From Caulobacter sp. SLTY (GTDB lineage: Bacteria > Pseudomonadota > Alphaproteobacteria > Caulobacterales > Caulobacteraceae), in contig NZ_JAAALA010000019.1 in the NCBI RefSeq assembly GCF_009905535.1, positions 24,095-88,094 of the forward strand: a stretch of DNA of 64,000 nucleotides. The letters run 5' to 3'. The position numbers were made by a program, and so were the translations under genes. The notes under the pieces are model-generated. The model had not been told where the DNA came from. It did no database searches and saw only the letters and a program-made list of their open reading frames with translations. Of the stretch, positions 1 to 9,022 are shown one piece after another (within the stretch, counting starts at the first letter, position 1; the number at the start of each line of letters is the position of its first letter).

Positions 1-207
1 GTCAGGTATGGCCTGACCCCCATGCAGGCCATCCAGGCTGCCACGGTGAATGCGGCGGACCTGCTCGGCCTCTCGGGAGAGGTCGGCAGCCTGGAGCCCG
101 GCAAGCAGGCCGACATCATCGCGGTCTCGGGCGACCCGTTGACCGACGTGCGGGTGCTGAAAAGCGTCGGCTTCGTGATGCGCGGCGGGCGGATCTACAA
201 GGGCTGA
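1..207 (+). CDS. Amidohydrolase family protein, C-terminal end (partial)
   Basis: The reading frame is open from the first base, so the 5' part lies outside the window. The visible 68 residues end in the typical metal-dependent amidohydrolase tail: an '[14 protein letters not shown]' helix, then '[19 protein letters not shown]' and a closing beta-sandwich strand '[12 protein letters not shown]'. This tail is characteristic of imidazolonepropionase-like/Xaa-Pro dipeptidase-like amidohydrolases. The active-site residues are not in view, so the substrate cannot be named. It is followed by bioB on the same strand after about 80 bases, with no clear functional link. Confidence 0.85.
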   Translation, partial: VRYGLTPMQAIQAATVNAADLLGLSGEVGSLEPGKQADIIAVSGDPLTDVRVLKSVGFVMRGGRIYKG

Positions 208-286
208 GCTCACTGAGGGGCAGAGGCTTTCCCTGAACGCCGCTCGCCCCTACAACCGCCCCGCCAAGACGCCACATGAGGCCCAC

Positions 287-1288
287 ATGAACGCCCCCGT
301 CCAGTTCGCCGACCCCGCCCTGCCGCGCCACGACTGGACCAGGGACGAGATCGAGGCCCTCTTCGACCTGCCGTTCACCGAGCTGGTGTTCCAGGCTGCC
401 CAGGTCCACCGCCGCTGGTTCGACCCCACCGAGTTGCAGCTCTCCCAGCTCCTCAGCGTCAAGACCGGCGGCTGCGCCGAGAACTGCGGCTACTGCAGCC
501 AGTCGGCCAGCTTCAAGACCGGCCTGCAGGCCAGCAAGCTGATGGACGCCGACACCGTGATCGCCGCCGCCCGCGAGGCCCAGGCCGGCGGGGCGCAACG
601 CTTCTGCATGGGCGCCGCCTGGCGCGACCTGAAGGACCGCGACCTGCCCAAGGTCGCGGCGATGATCGGCGGGGTGAAGGCGCTGGGCCTGGAGACCTGC
701 GCCACGCTGGGCATGCTCACCGCCGACCAGGCCGTGGCCCTCAAGGCCGCCGGCCTCGACTACTACAACCACAACCTCGACACCTCGCCCGAGTACTATG
801 GCGAGGTCGTCACCACCCGCACCTACCAGGACCGCCTCGACACCCTCGAACACGTCCGCGACGCCGGCATGTCCACCTGCTGCGGCGGCATTGTCGGCAT
901 GGGCGAGACCCGCGTCGATCGCGCCGGCCTGCTGCATCAGCTGGCCATCTTGCCGGTGCATCCCGAGAGCCTGCCGGTCAACGCCCTGGTGCCGATCGCC
1001 GGCACGCCGCTGGGCGACAAGATCAAGGTCGAGGGCGAGATCGACGGGCTGGAATTCGTCCGCACCATCGCGGTCGCCCGCCTGGTCTGCCCCAAGTCGA
1101 TGGTCCGCATCGCCGCCGGCCGCGAGACCATGAGCCGTGAGATCCAGGCCCTCTGCTTCCTCGCCGGCGCCAATTCCATCTTCATCGGCGGCAAGCTGCT
1201 GACCACCCCGCTGCCGGGCGCCGACAAGGACTCTCTGCTGTTGGCCGACCTCGGGATGCGGCCGATGGGGGCGGGCGCTCCCGCCTGA
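287..1288 (+). CDS. bioB: Biotin synthase
   Basis: This radical SAM enzyme inserts sulfur into dethiobiotin in the last step of biotin synthesis. The 333-residue product has the family's usual length. It carries the CxxxCxxC cluster motif at Cys63, Cys67 and Cys70 ([13 protein letters not shown]), the '[12 protein letters not shown]' strand, and the 'GGIVGMGET' and 'GRETMS' motifs typical of BioB. No other bio genes are adjacent, so it is a detached member of the pathway. The start at 287 gives the expected N-terminus. Confidence 0.97.
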   Translation: MNAPVQFADPALPRHDWTRDEIEALFDLPFTELVFQAAQVHRRWFDPTELQLSQLLSVKTGGCAENCGYCSQSASFKTGLQASKLMDADTVIAAAREAQAGGAQRFCMGAAWRDLKDRDLPKVAAMIGGVKALGLETCATLGMLTADQAVALKAAGLDYYNHNLDTSPEYYGEVVTTRTYQDRLDTLEHVRDAGMSTCCGGIVGMGETRVDRAGLLHQLAILPVHPESLPVNALVPIAGTPLGDKIKVEGEIDGLEFVRTIAVARLVCPKSMVRIAAGRETMSREIQALCFLAGANSIFIGGKLLTTPLPGADKDSLLLADLGMRPMGAGAPA

Positions 1289-1393
1289 TCCACCCACTCC
1301 ATGACAAAACCTTAATCCACGCCCCTTCTCTCTCGAAGTAGGTTGCGCCATCTCGCGAGGGGAGGCCTCCTCGCGCCGCTTCTGGGGACTTCC

Positions 1394-4165
1394 ATGCATC
1401 TCGCCAAACGCCTGCTCGCGGCGACCGCCGTCGCGGCCATCCTCGCCATGCCCGCCGTCGCCCTCGCTCAAGCCAAGCCGAAAGCGGCCGCCGCGGCGCC
1501 GGCTCCGGCCCTGCCCAGCATCGACATCCCCTACACCAAGTTCACCCTGTCCAACGGCCTGACGGTGATCGTTCACGAGGACCACAAGGCCCCCATCGTG
1601 GCGGTCAACATCTGGTACCACGTCGGCTCCAAGAACGAGCCCAAGGGCAAGACCGGCTTCGCCCACCTGTTCGAACACCTGATGTTCAACGGCTCCGAAA
1701 ACGCCAACACCGACTGGTTCAAGGCGCTGGAAAAGCTCGGCGCCACCGACATGAACGGAACCACCAACACCGACCGCACCAACTACTTCCAGAACGTGCC
1801 TACCGCCGCCCTGGACCAGGTGCTGTGGCTGGAAAGCGACCGGATGGGCTGGCTGGTCGGCGCCATCGACCAGGCCCGGCTGGATGAACAGCGCGGCGTC
1901 GTCCAGAACGAAAAGCGCCAGGGCCAGAACCAGCCCTACAGCATCGCCTGGGACATCATCACGGCCAGCACCTACGACGCTGACCACCCCTACGGCCACA
2001 CCGTCATCGGCGAGATGGCCGACCTCGACGCCGCCTCCCTGCAGGACGTCAAGGACTGGTTCAAGACCTACTACGGCCCGGCCAACGCCACCCTGGTCCT
2101 GGCCGGCGACATCACCCCGGCCGAAGCCAAGGCCAAGGCGGAAAAGTACTTCGGCAAAATCCCCGCCGGCCCGCCGGTGGCCAAGCAGAAGGTCTGGGTC
2201 GCCAAGCGCACCGGCAGCCAGCGCGCCGAGGTCCAGGACCGCGTCGCCCAGGCCCGTTGGTACCGCGTCTGGAACGTGCCGGAAGGCGGCAGCGCGGATG
2301 CCGACTATCTGTCCCTGCTGAGCGACGTCCTGTCCTCGGACAAGACCGCCCGCCTCTACAAGCGCCTGGTCTATGAAGACCAGATCGCCACTGGCGTCGG
2401 CTCCTTCCTGGCGGAAGGCGAGATCGGCTCGACCTTCCATATCCAGGTCACCGCCAAGCCGGGCGTGCCGCTCTCCAAGATCGAAGAGGTCGTCGAGGAA
2501 GAGCTCGCAAAGCTGCTGCGCGAGGGCCCCACCCAGGCCGAGCTGAACAAGATCAAGGTCGACCGTTCGGCCGCCTTCGTCCGCGGCGCCGAGCGCATCG
2601 GCGGCTTCGGCGGCAAGTCGGACATCCTGGCCGAGAGCCAGGTGTTCCGCGGCAGCCCGGACGCCTACAAGATCACCCTCGAGCGCTGGAAGACCGCCAC
2701 CCCGGCCGACCTGAAGAAGGCCGCCAACACCTGGCTGACCGACGGCGACTTCACCCTCGACCTGACGCCCTACCCGTTCCAGGAGGCCGCCCTGCCGGAA
2801 GGCAAGCGTGAGCCCGCCCCGCCGGTCGGCGCCATCGCCGCCCCGGCCTTCGACAAGTACGAGACCGCGACCCTGTCGAACAGCATGAAGGTGATGCTGG
2901 CCCGCCGCACCGCCGTGCCGGTGGTCGAGCTGCAGATGATCTTCCCGACCGGTTTCGTCGGCCAGCCGGCCGAGGACCGCTCGGTCGCCGGCCTGGCCAT
3001 GGGCATGCTGGACGAGGGCGCCGGCAAGCGCGACGCCCTGACCATCAGCCGCCAGCAGTCCGAACTGGGCGCCACGCTGTCGACCGGTGCCGGTCCGCTG
3101 TTCTCGTCGGTCGGGCTGTCGTCGCTGAAGACCAACCTGGATCCCTCGCTCGACCTGATGGCCGACGTGGTCCTGCGGCCGACCTTCCCCGAGGCCGAGC
3201 TGGACCGCCTGCGCAAGCTGGAGGTCGCCGCCCTGCAGCGGGCCAAGCAACAGCCAGGCGCCATCGCCTCGCGGGTGCTGCAAAACAAGGTCTTCGGCGA
3301 GACCCACCCCAACGGGATCCTGGTCACCGAACAGACGATCAACAGCGTCACCCGTGAAGACCTGGTCGCCTTCCACCAGCGCCAGCTGAACCCGAACGGG
3401 GCCATGATCGTGGCCGTCGGCGACATCACCCTGCCGGAACTGACCGCAAAGCTGGAGGCCCGCTTCGGCGGCTGGAAGTCGCCCACCGCGGCGACCCGCG
3501 CCCAGGTGCCGCCCTTCGCCTCAGCCCCGCGCGCCATCTATCTGGTCGACAAGCCCGGCGCCCAGCAGACCACCATCATGGCCGCCATCCCGGCCGCCCC
3601 GCGGGACGAAAGCGACGAGCGGGCCGTCGAGCTGATGAACAATGTGTTCGGCGGGGCCTTCGTCAGCCGCCTGAACATGAACCTGCGCGAGGACAAGCAC
3701 TGGTCCTACGGCGCCGGCAGCTTCATGAACGGCGCCATCGGCCCCCGCGCTTTCGTGGCCACCGCCGGGGTCCAGACGGACAAGACCAAGGAATCCATGG
3801 TCGAGTTCAAGAAGGAGCTGGACGGCGTGGTCGGCAAGAACCCGATCACCGCCGAGGAGCTGGCCAAGGCCCAGCAGGACATGACCCAGTCCCTGCCCGG
3901 TCAATGGGAAACCGGCGGCGCGGTCCTGGGCTCGCTGTCCAGCCTCTACACCCTGGAGCGCCCGGCCGACTTCTGGGACGGCTACGCCCCCGGCCTGAAG
4001 GCCGTCGACGTAGCCGGCGTCAACGCCGCCGCCAAGAAGGTGATCAAACCCGACCAGATCACCTGGATCGTGGTCGGCGACCGCGCCAAGATCGAAAAGG
4101 ACCTCAAGGCCTTGGACTATGGCCCGGTCATCGTGGTCGACGCGGACGGCAAGCCGGTGCGGTAG
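1394..4165 (+). CDS. Exported M16 zinc peptidase, two-domain (insulinase/pitrilysin family)
   Basis: The product is about 923 residues. The start at 1394 is chosen over an upstream in-frame start because it gives a clean signal peptide (MHLAKRLLAATAVAAILAMP...ALAQA) and follows GGGG. The N-terminal M16 unit has the inverted zinc motif HLFEH at about residues 91-95, with the downstream Glu in 'NEKRQ'. A second, catalytically inactive M16 unit begins around residue 480 ('YETATLSNSMKVML'). Such proteins degrade peptides in the periplasm, where the two halves form a clam-shell chamber. It stands alone and is followed by a strong terminator. The substrate is unknown. Confidence 0.93.
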   Translation: MHLAKRLLAATAVAAILAMPAVALAQAKPKAAAAAPAPALPSIDIPYTKFTLSNGLTVIVHEDHKAPIVAVNIWYHVGSKNEPKGKTGFAHLFEHLMFNGSENANTDWFKALEKLGATDMNGTTNTDRTNYFQNVPTAALDQVLWLESDRMGWLVGAIDQARLDEQRGVVQNEKRQGQNQPYSIAWDIITASTYDADHPYGHTVIGEMADLDAASLQDVKDWFKTYYGPANATLVLAGDITPAEAKAKAEKYFGKIPAGPPVAKQKVWVAKRTGSQRAEVQDRVAQARWYRVWNVPEGGSADADYLSLLSDVLSSDKTARLYKRLVYEDQIATGVGSFLAEGEIGSTFHIQVTAKPGVPLSKIEEVVEEELAKLLREGPTQAELNKIKVDRSAAFVRGAERIGGFGGKSDILAESQVFRGSPDAYKITLERWKTATPADLKKAANTWLTDGDFTLDLTPYPFQEAALPEGKREPAPPVGAIAAPAFDKYETATLSNSMKVMLARRTAVPVVELQMIFPTGFVGQPAEDRSVAGLAMGMLDEGAGKRDALTISRQQSELGATLSTGAGPLFSSVGLSSLKTNLDPSLDLMADVVLRPTFPEAELDRLRKLEVAALQRAKQQPGAIASRVLQNKVFGETHPNGILVTEQTINSVTREDLVAFHQRQLNPNGAMIVAVGDITLPELTAKLEARFGGWKSPTAATRAQVPPFASAPRAIYLVDKPGAQQTTIMAAIPAAPRDESDERAVELMNNVFGGAFVSRLNMNLREDKHWSYGAGSFMNGAIGPRAFVATAGVQTDKTKESMVEFKKELDGVVGKNPITAEELAKAQQDMTQSLPGQWETGGAVLGSLSSLYTLERPADFWDGYAPGLKAVDVAGVNAAAKKVIKPDQITWIVVGDRAKIEKDLKALDYGPVIVVDADGKPVR

Positions 4166-4190
4166 CGCTGGGCGCCAGCTCCAAAAGCGA

Positions 4191-4226
4191 AAGCCGGCCC
4201 CGCAACGGGCCGGCTTTTTCTTTTTC
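4191..4226 (+). terminator. Intrinsic terminator after the M16 peptidase
   Basis: AAGCCGGCCC and GGGCCGGCTT form a 10-bp stem with a 6-base loop, followed by a T-rich run. The leading A residues on the other strand are few, but the hairpin could also serve the convergent winged-helix gene. Confidence 0.85.
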
Positions 4227-4259
4227 CTTCTCCCGCTTGCCGGGAGCAGGACCGAGACT

Positions 4260-4562
4260 TCACCCCATCCCCTCCACCAGCCGCTTCATCGCATCCAGAT
4301 ACGCCGTGAACGCCTTCCGCCCGGCCTCGGTCAGGCTCACCTTGGTGAGCGGCTTGCGATCGACGAAGCTCTTGTCGATCGCCACATACCCCGCGTCCTC
4401 CAGCTTCCGCAGGTGGGCCGACAGGTTGCCGTCGGTCGCTCCCAGCCGGGCCTTCAGCCCGTTGAAGTCCGCCGAGTCCGCCCCCGACAGGAAGGCCATG
4501 ATGCCCAACCGGATACGGCCGTGGATCACCTCGTCGATCTTCTCGATATCGAAGTCGTCCAT
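4260..4562 (-). CDS. Winged-helix transcriptional regulator (HTH_34-like)
   Basis: This is a small protein of about 100 residues with a winged-helix fold. 'IHGRIRLGIMAFL' is followed by 'DFNGLKARLGATDGNLSAHLRKLEDAGYVAIDKSF', where the recognition helix lies in GNLSAHLRKLEDAGY, and then the wing and a C-terminal helix. ATG 4562 follows AGGAG with 8-base spacing, and a GTG lies one codon upstream. It is the second gene of a two-gene operon, 33 bases after the membrane protein gene. Regulators of this family usually repress their own operon, and a palindrome upstream of the operon (5277-5295) is a good candidate operator. Confidence 0.85.
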   Translation of the reverse strand: MDDFDIEKIDEVIHGRIRLGIMAFLSGADSADFNGLKARLGATDGNLSAHLRKLEDAGYVAIDKSFVDRKPLTKVSLTEAGRKAFTAYLDAMKRLVEGMG

Positions 4563-4595
4563 CACGCGGACTCCTCAAGCCTGTTCAGGGTTCGC

Positions 4596-5222
4596 TCAGA
4601 TTGTTTCCGCCGGCTCCTGCCGCATCAGGATCACCCCCGGCACGAAGGCCAGCAGGATCAGCGCCGCGGCATAGGCCAGCATCTGCATCGGGTGACTGGT
4701 AAGAAGCCCCATGAGCACCGCCCCGGCGAACGAGCCCAGCGCCACCAGCCGGATCCAGCCCTTGCCGGTGAGGTCGGCCGCCACCGTCCAGGCGGCGCCG
4801 TACAGCGCCAGGATCATCACCGGGAAGATGTAGAAGACCCCGGAGTTCTTGGTCGTGTAGCCGATGGCCAGCATCCCCAGGAAGACGGTGAAGATCGCGA
4901 ACCCGACCGCCGACCAGGCCGACCCGGTCGCCTTGTTCACCACCGAGTTGGCGCCCGCCTGGGTCCGCGTCCGCCGGACCAGCAGCGTGCAGAGGATGCC
5001 GAAGATGACCCCGGCGCCGACCCAGGTTCCCATCAGGAACCAGGGGCTGACCCGCAGGATCTCGGACTGGATCAGCCAATGGATCACCGACGCGAGCCCG
5101 AAGATCAGCCCGGCCGCGGCGCTGATCCCGCCGCCCAGCATCGGAACCTGGCTGCCCTCCTCGGCGAGCGCCCGCATAAAGGCGATGTCGTCCCGCACCG
5201 ACTGAAGCTGTTCCTTGGTCAT
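4596..5222 (-). CDS. Multi-pass membrane protein, first gene of a regulator operon
   Basis: The 208-residue product starts 'MTKEQLQSVRDDIAFMRALAEEG', a short soluble amphipathic segment, and continues with about six hydrophobic helices, including 'GGISAAAGLIFGLASVIHWL' and 'MLAYAAALILLAFVPGVIL'. I do not recognise a named family. The ATG at 5222 is preferred over a longer in-frame start because the extension would run through the palindromic operator and has no hydrophobic or conserved character. The pairing with a downstream winged-helix regulator suggests a sensor or transporter whose level is under autogenous control. The function is not known. Confidence 0.8.
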   Translation of the reverse strand: MTKEQLQSVRDDIAFMRALAEEGSQVPMLGGGISAAAGLIFGLASVIHWLIQSEILRVSPWFLMGTWVGAGVIFGILCTLLVRRTRTQAGANSVVNKATGSAWSAVGFAIFTVFLGMLAIGYTTKNSGVFYIFPVMILALYGAAWTVAADLTGKGWIRLVALGSFAGAVLMGLLTSHPMQMLAYAAALILLAFVPGVILMRQEPAETI

Positions 5223-5276
5223 GACGTCAGGCTCCCTGGCCCAAAAGGTCTCTCGTTGAGGCGTGGATACCCGATT

Positions 5277-5295
5277 CACTTTGCATTGTAAAGTG
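5277..5295 (-). promoter_or_regulatory. Palindromic operator upstream of the membrane protein/winged-helix operon
   Basis: CACTTTGCATTGTAAAGTG has 9-base arms around a central T with one mismatch. It is 55 bases upstream of the operon start at 5222 and also just upstream of the divergent DUF1905 gene. Assigning it to the winged-helix protein encoded in the operon is an inference. Confidence 0.6.
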
Positions 5296-5324
5296 CTTTC
5301 TAATGAGGCGCTGCGAGCCGCCCG

Positions 5325-5681
5325 TTGCCCCCCGTCAAACCCCACGCAACACTGACCCCCGTGACCCTCGAAGACGCCCTCGCCATCCGCTTCGCCTTCG
5401 AGTCCCGCATCATCACTTGGCGCGGCCCCTCACCCTTCTTCTTCGCCCCCATCCCGACGCCCCAGTCCGACACCATCCGCCAGGCCGCCCGCGCCGTCTC
5501 CTACGGCTGGGGCGTCATCCCGGTCGAGGCCACCATCGGCGACACCGTCTTCACCACCTCCCTGTTCCCCAAGGACGACGCCTACCTCCTCCCGCTGAAG
5601 GACGCCGTCCGCCGCCAAGCCAACATCACCGCCGGCGACGTGATCGCGGTCACCATGAACCTCCGCCCGCCGAGGCGTTAG
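5325..5681 (+). CDS. DUF1905 domain protein
   Basis: This is a small beta-barrel-like protein. The DUF1905 pattern is visible: 'FAFESRIITWRGPSPFFFAPIP', 'SYGWGVIPVEATIGDTVFTTSLFPKDDAYLLPLKDAVRRQANITAGDVIAVTM'. The conserved 'WG..PV.ATIG' and 'RR...I..GD.I.V' motifs support the call. The start is uncertain. TTG 5325 gives 118 residues, while GTG 5361 would give 106 and begin at 'TLEDALAIRF'. Neither has a convincing Shine-Dalgarno sequence. The biochemical role of the family is unknown. It is divergent from the membrane protein operon. Confidence 0.8.
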   Translation: MPPVKPHATLTPVTLEDALAIRFAFESRIITWRGPSPFFFAPIPTPQSDTIRQAARAVSYGWGVIPVEATIGDTVFTTSLFPKDDAYLLPLKDAVRRQANITAGDVIAVTMNLRPPRR

Positions 5682-5694
5682 ACCGCCCCCCACG

Positions 5695-5863
5695 GATGTC
5701 ATCCTTCGGCCGCCCGCAGGGCGGACCGGAGGACCCACGGCGAGGGCGGAACCGCTTGGAGCCCACAGGCGTCATCGACGGCCGCTCGTCCTCTGCAGCC
5801 GCCATGCGCCAAGCCGACGGGTGGGTCCTCCGGTCCGGGCTCCGCACGGCCGAAGGATGACAT
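5695..5863. repeat. Inverted-repeat intergenic element
   Basis: The left arm (5695-5738) begins ATGTCATCCTTCGGCCG and ends CCGGAGGACCCAC. The right arm (about 5821-5863) is its inverted copy and ends CGGCCGAAGGATGACAT. The outer 17 and inner 13 bases match, with a diverged middle of about 13 bases. The arms are about 80 bases apart and occupy the gap between DUF1905 and the GST gene. Such palindromic extragenic elements are usually dispersed genome-wide. Copy number cannot be judged from this window. Confidence 0.75.
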
Positions 5864-5941
5864 CGGAGGGGCGCGAAAAGGCTTTGCTTGACCCGCCGTC
5901 CGTCCGCCTAGGATGCGTCAAAAGAACGAGGAACCGCCCGC

Positions 5942-6847
5942 ATGACCCCCATCCTGCATCACTTCGACGCCTCCCCCTTCTCGGAGAAGGTCCGCCTCCT
6001 CTTTGGTCTGAAATCCATCGCCTGGCAGTCGGTAGAGATCCCCTCCCTGATGCCCAAGCCCGACTATGTCCCGCTGACCGGCGGCTACCGCCGCACCCCC
6101 TCGATGCAGATCGGCGCCGACGTCTACTGCGACACCCAGGTCATCCTCGCCGAGCTCGAGGCCCGCTACCCCGAGCCGCCCGCCGCCACCGGCCTCGACT
6201 GGGCGATCAACCTCTGGGCCGACCGCCAGTTCTTCCAGACCACCGTGCCGATCATCTTCGGCGAGCTTGGCGAACACGTCCCCGCCGACTTCATCAAGGA
6301 CCGTGAGGCCCTCTCCGGCCGCCCGTTCGACGTCGCCGCGATGAAGGCCGCCGCCGCACCCCTGTCCAGCCAGTGGCGCGCCCAGGCCGCCTGGATCGAG
6401 GGCCAGCTGGCCACCGCCCCCTGGCTCTCCGGCCAGGCGCCTGGCCTCGCCGACATCGCTGCGTACATGAATGTCTGGTTCCTCGGTCGGAACCTGCCGG
6501 CCATGCTCGACCGCCTGACTGACGGCATGCCCGGTCTGGCCGACTGGCGCGCGCGGGTCGCCGCCATCGGCCACGGCGATTTCAAGACGCTCTCAGGCCC
6601 CGAGGCCCTGGCCATCGCCAAGGCCGCCGAGCCCGGCGAGCCTCCGCCGCACGACGCGGCCAATCCCCAACTGCTCTCGCCGGGCGCCGAGGTCACCGTC
6701 ATGGCTGATGACTATGGCCGCGACCCGGTGCGCGGAACCCTGGTCGCCGCCGCCCTGGACCGCACGGTCATCGCCCGCGAAGACCCGGCCGTCGGCAAGG
6801 TCCATGTCCACTTCCCGAAGACGGGGTACCTGGTCTTTCCGGGGTAA
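5942..6847 (+). CDS. Glutathione S-transferase family protein with C-terminal extension
   Basis: The product is 301 residues. The N-terminal thioredoxin-like GST domain carries the probable catalytic Ser in 'DASPFSEKVRLLFGLK', the cis-Pro region 'YRRTPSMQIGADVYCDTQVI' and the glutathione-binding acid/Ser area. An all-helical C-terminal domain follows ('WLSGQAPGLADIAAYMNVWFLG'). After residue about 220 there is an extra beta-rich segment, 'SPGAEVTVMADDYGRDPVRGTLVAAALDRTVIARED', which is not part of the standard fold and makes the protein about 80 residues longer than a usual GST. The substrate is unknown. It is convergent with the acyl-CoA synthetase gene, 3 bases apart. Confidence 0.88.
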   Translation: MTPILHHFDASPFSEKVRLLFGLKSIAWQSVEIPSLMPKPDYVPLTGGYRRTPSMQIGADVYCDTQVILAELEARYPEPPAATGLDWAINLWADRQFFQTTVPIIFGELGEHVPADFIKDREALSGRPFDVAAMKAAAAPLSSQWRAQAAWIEGQLATAPWLSGQAPGLADIAAYMNVWFLGRNLPAMLDRLTDGMPGLADWRARVAAIGHGDFKTLSGPEALAIAKAAEPGEPPPHDAANPQLLSPGAEVTVMADDYGRDPVRGTLVAAALDRTVIAREDPAVGKVHVHFPKTGYLVFPG

Positions 6848-6850
6848 GCC

Positions 6851-8647
6851 CTACAGCTTGAACCCGCCCTCCTGGAGCTTGGTGAAGCTGGCCTTGGTCA
6901 GCTTCACATAGGCCTTTTTCAGCGGGTTCTTGAAATAGATCGGGTCCTTGGTCCGCGTCGGGTCGAAGCCGTCCTCGACGAGGTCCACCTTGCGATACTT
7001 GAACGTGCCCGTGGTCTCGATCTGACGCTGCAACCGCAGGAACAGCGGTTGCGCGTAGCTGGGCATATCCGCCTCGATCCTCGCGTAGAGCACTTCCGGA
7101 TCGAAGCTGTCGTCCACGGTCAGGGCTGCCATGCCCGCGCGGCCGTCCTGGCCCGGCACCTCGACGCCATAGACGTTGGCTTCCAGCACCCCCGGCGCCT
7201 GGGCCAACTGCTCGGCGACCTCGGCGGTGGAGACGTTCTCTCCCTTCCAACGGAAGGTGTCGCCGATGCGGTCGACGAAATAGATGTATCCATCCTCGTC
7301 CCGGCGCATCAGGTCGCCGGTGCGGAACCAGGCGTCGCCTTTCTCAAAGACGTCGCGGAGGATCTTCTTCTCGGTCGCCGCCTTGTCGGCATAGCCGGTG
7401 AAGCTGGTGCGCACGTCGCTGGCGTCGATCTTGCCGATACATTCGCCGACCTGGCCGGCGCCGCACTCGATGCACAGGCCGTTCGGTCCGCGGATCGGCT
7501 GTTCGGTCTCTACGTCGAACTGGACGATGCGGGCGTTGACCTTCTTCTTCAGCCAGTTGGGGATTCGCCCGATGGCCCCCACCGTGCCGTCCCAGTTGAA
7601 GGTCGACACATTGCCCTCGGTCGCGCCGTAGAACTCCAGCACATCGGGAATGGCGAACCGCTCGACCATCTCGGCCCAGACATCGCCCCGCAGGCCATTG
7701 CCAAAGGCCAGCCGCAACTTGTGAGACCGCTCCTCTGGATGCGGCGGCGCGTTGACCAGGTATCGGCATAGCTCACCGATATAGACGAACATGGTGCAGC
7801 CCTCGGCCGCGATATCGCTCCAGAAATGGGTGGCCGAGAACTTGCGCTTCAGCACGATCGAGCCGCCGGTCAGCAGCGCCGCCCCCATGGCGCACATGCC
7901 CCCGGTGGCGTGGTAAAGCGGCAGGGTCTGGTAGATGCGGTCGGTCTTCACCGCACCGGTCGCCCCGGCGAACCCCCGCATGTAGAGTTGGGCCCGCATG
8001 TGGTTGATGCGCGCCGCCTTGGGCAGGCCGGTGGTGCCGCTGGTGTAGATGTAGAGCGCCGTATCCTTGGCCCGCAGGTCGCCCCGCGCGCTCTGGCGGT
8101 CGGGGCGAAGCTGGCTGCAGCTCTTCAGCGCCGTGACCAGGTCGCGCCGCTCACCCACCACCGGCCCCAGGGTCCACTGGTTCATATGCCGACCAAGCTG
8201 GTCCTTCACCGCCTCGAACATCGGCGAGGTTTCGGCATCCACCAGACAGTGCATGGCGCCGGAGATGTTCAGGCAATGGGCCAGCGCCGGGCCGGTCAGA
8301 TTGTTGTTGATCAGGGCGGTAGCAACCCCAACCTTGGTCAGGCCATACCATATGGCCAGGTATTCCAGCCGGTTGGGCATGAACAGCGCCACCGTCTGGC
8401 CGCGCATGATCCCCTGGCCTTTGGCCCAGTGGGCGTAGCGGTTGGCGATCTGGTCCAGTTCGCCATAGGTGACGGTGCGGCCCTCGAAGGTGATCGCCGG
8501 CCGGTCGCGATGGGCGTCGACCGCCTTTTCGAGGTCGTCGCAGATCAGGTTGGGCGACTCGGGCGCGATGGGCTTGACCCATTTGAGGGTCCGACGAAGT
8601 CCCTGGAAGAACTTCCAATCCCGCTTCAGCCGCGCCTGCAGCTTCAT
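6851..8647 (-). CDS. Long-chain acyl-CoA synthetase, FATP/very-long-chain type
   Basis: This AMP-forming ligase activates fatty acids to acyl-CoA. ATG 8647 is chosen because GGAGGGG sits 8 bases upstream. The P-loop-like AMP motif 'YIYTSGTTGLPKA' lies near residue 205, followed by 'FYGATEGN', 'YFVDRIGDTFRWKGENVST' (the FATP signature motif) and a C-terminal 'TGTFKYRKVDLVEDGFDP' segment. The length of 598 residues fits bacterial FATP-like enzymes. The N-terminus lacks a transmembrane helix but has basic amphipathic residues (RLKRDWKFFQGLRR) that may allow membrane association. It appears to be monocistronic. Confidence 0.92.
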   Translation of the reverse strand: MKLQARLKRDWKFFQGLRRTLKWVKPIAPESPNLICDDLEKAVDAHRDRPAITFEGRTVTYGELDQIANRYAHWAKGQGIMRGQTVALFMPNRLEYLAIWYGLTKVGVATALINNNLTGPALAHCLNISGAMHCLVDAETSPMFEAVKDQLGRHMNQWTLGPVVGERRDLVTALKSCSQLRPDRQSARGDLRAKDTALYIYTSGTTGLPKAARINHMRAQLYMRGFAGATGAVKTDRIYQTLPLYHATGGMCAMGAALLTGGSIVLKRKFSATHFWSDIAAEGCTMFVYIGELCRYLVNAPPHPEERSHKLRLAFGNGLRGDVWAEMVERFAIPDVLEFYGATEGNVSTFNWDGTVGAIGRIPNWLKKKVNARIVQFDVETEQPIRGPNGLCIECGAGQVGECIGKIDASDVRTSFTGYADKAATEKKILRDVFEKGDAWFRTGDLMRRDEDGYIYFVDRIGDTFRWKGENVSTAEVAEQLAQAPGVLEANVYGVEVPGQDGRAGMAALTVDDSFDPEVLYARIEADMPSYAQPLFLRLQRQIETTGTFKYRKVDLVEDGFDPTRTKDPIYFKNPLKKAYVKLTKASFTKLQEGGFKL

Positions 8648-9022
8648 CGCCTGGCCCCTCCGATATGCATGACAGCAATGCCCGGCGCCCCGAGGTCCGG
8701 TCAAGGCGAGCTTGGCCCAAAGCCCTTGAGGCGGTGTGAACGTGGCGCCGACGCCTCACCTGACAGGCGAGTTTTTTCGCATCCGCCCGGCGAGGGTGCG
8801 GCCGAAACGTGGCGAGAGGCGAGCAGAATAAAGTCGGTCCTGCGCAAGGTCGGCGCAGGTCGACTTTAGCAGTCGAGGCGAGTGCATTAAGCAACTGCCT
8901 GTAAGGCAAGGGAAATCCAAAGTTTCGGTGGCGCCCGGCGCCCTGCGCTAAAAATAAGCGATGGAACCGGCCAGGGTGAACGCCGTTTCCACTTCCGACC
9001 GATAAGAACAGAGGAGGCTGTC
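8648..9022. other. 375-base intergenic region with a strong hairpin
   Basis: No gene is seen here. The one clear structure is at 8830-8867: AAAGTCG pairs with CGACTTT and, after a small internal loop, CTGCGC pairs with GCGCAG, giving a 38-nt hairpin without a T-run. The region must hold the divergent promoters of the acyl-CoA synthetase and the Pro/Ala protein. The last 15 bases carry GAGGAGG, the ribosome binding site of the gene at 9023. Confidence 0.5.

Noticed and set aside
116..3376. A minus-strand open frame of 1086 codons
   Set aside because: It is antisense to bioB and the M16 peptidase, both of which have full family motifs. Its composition (Gly/Arg/Ala/Val rich) is that of a high-G+C shadow frame.
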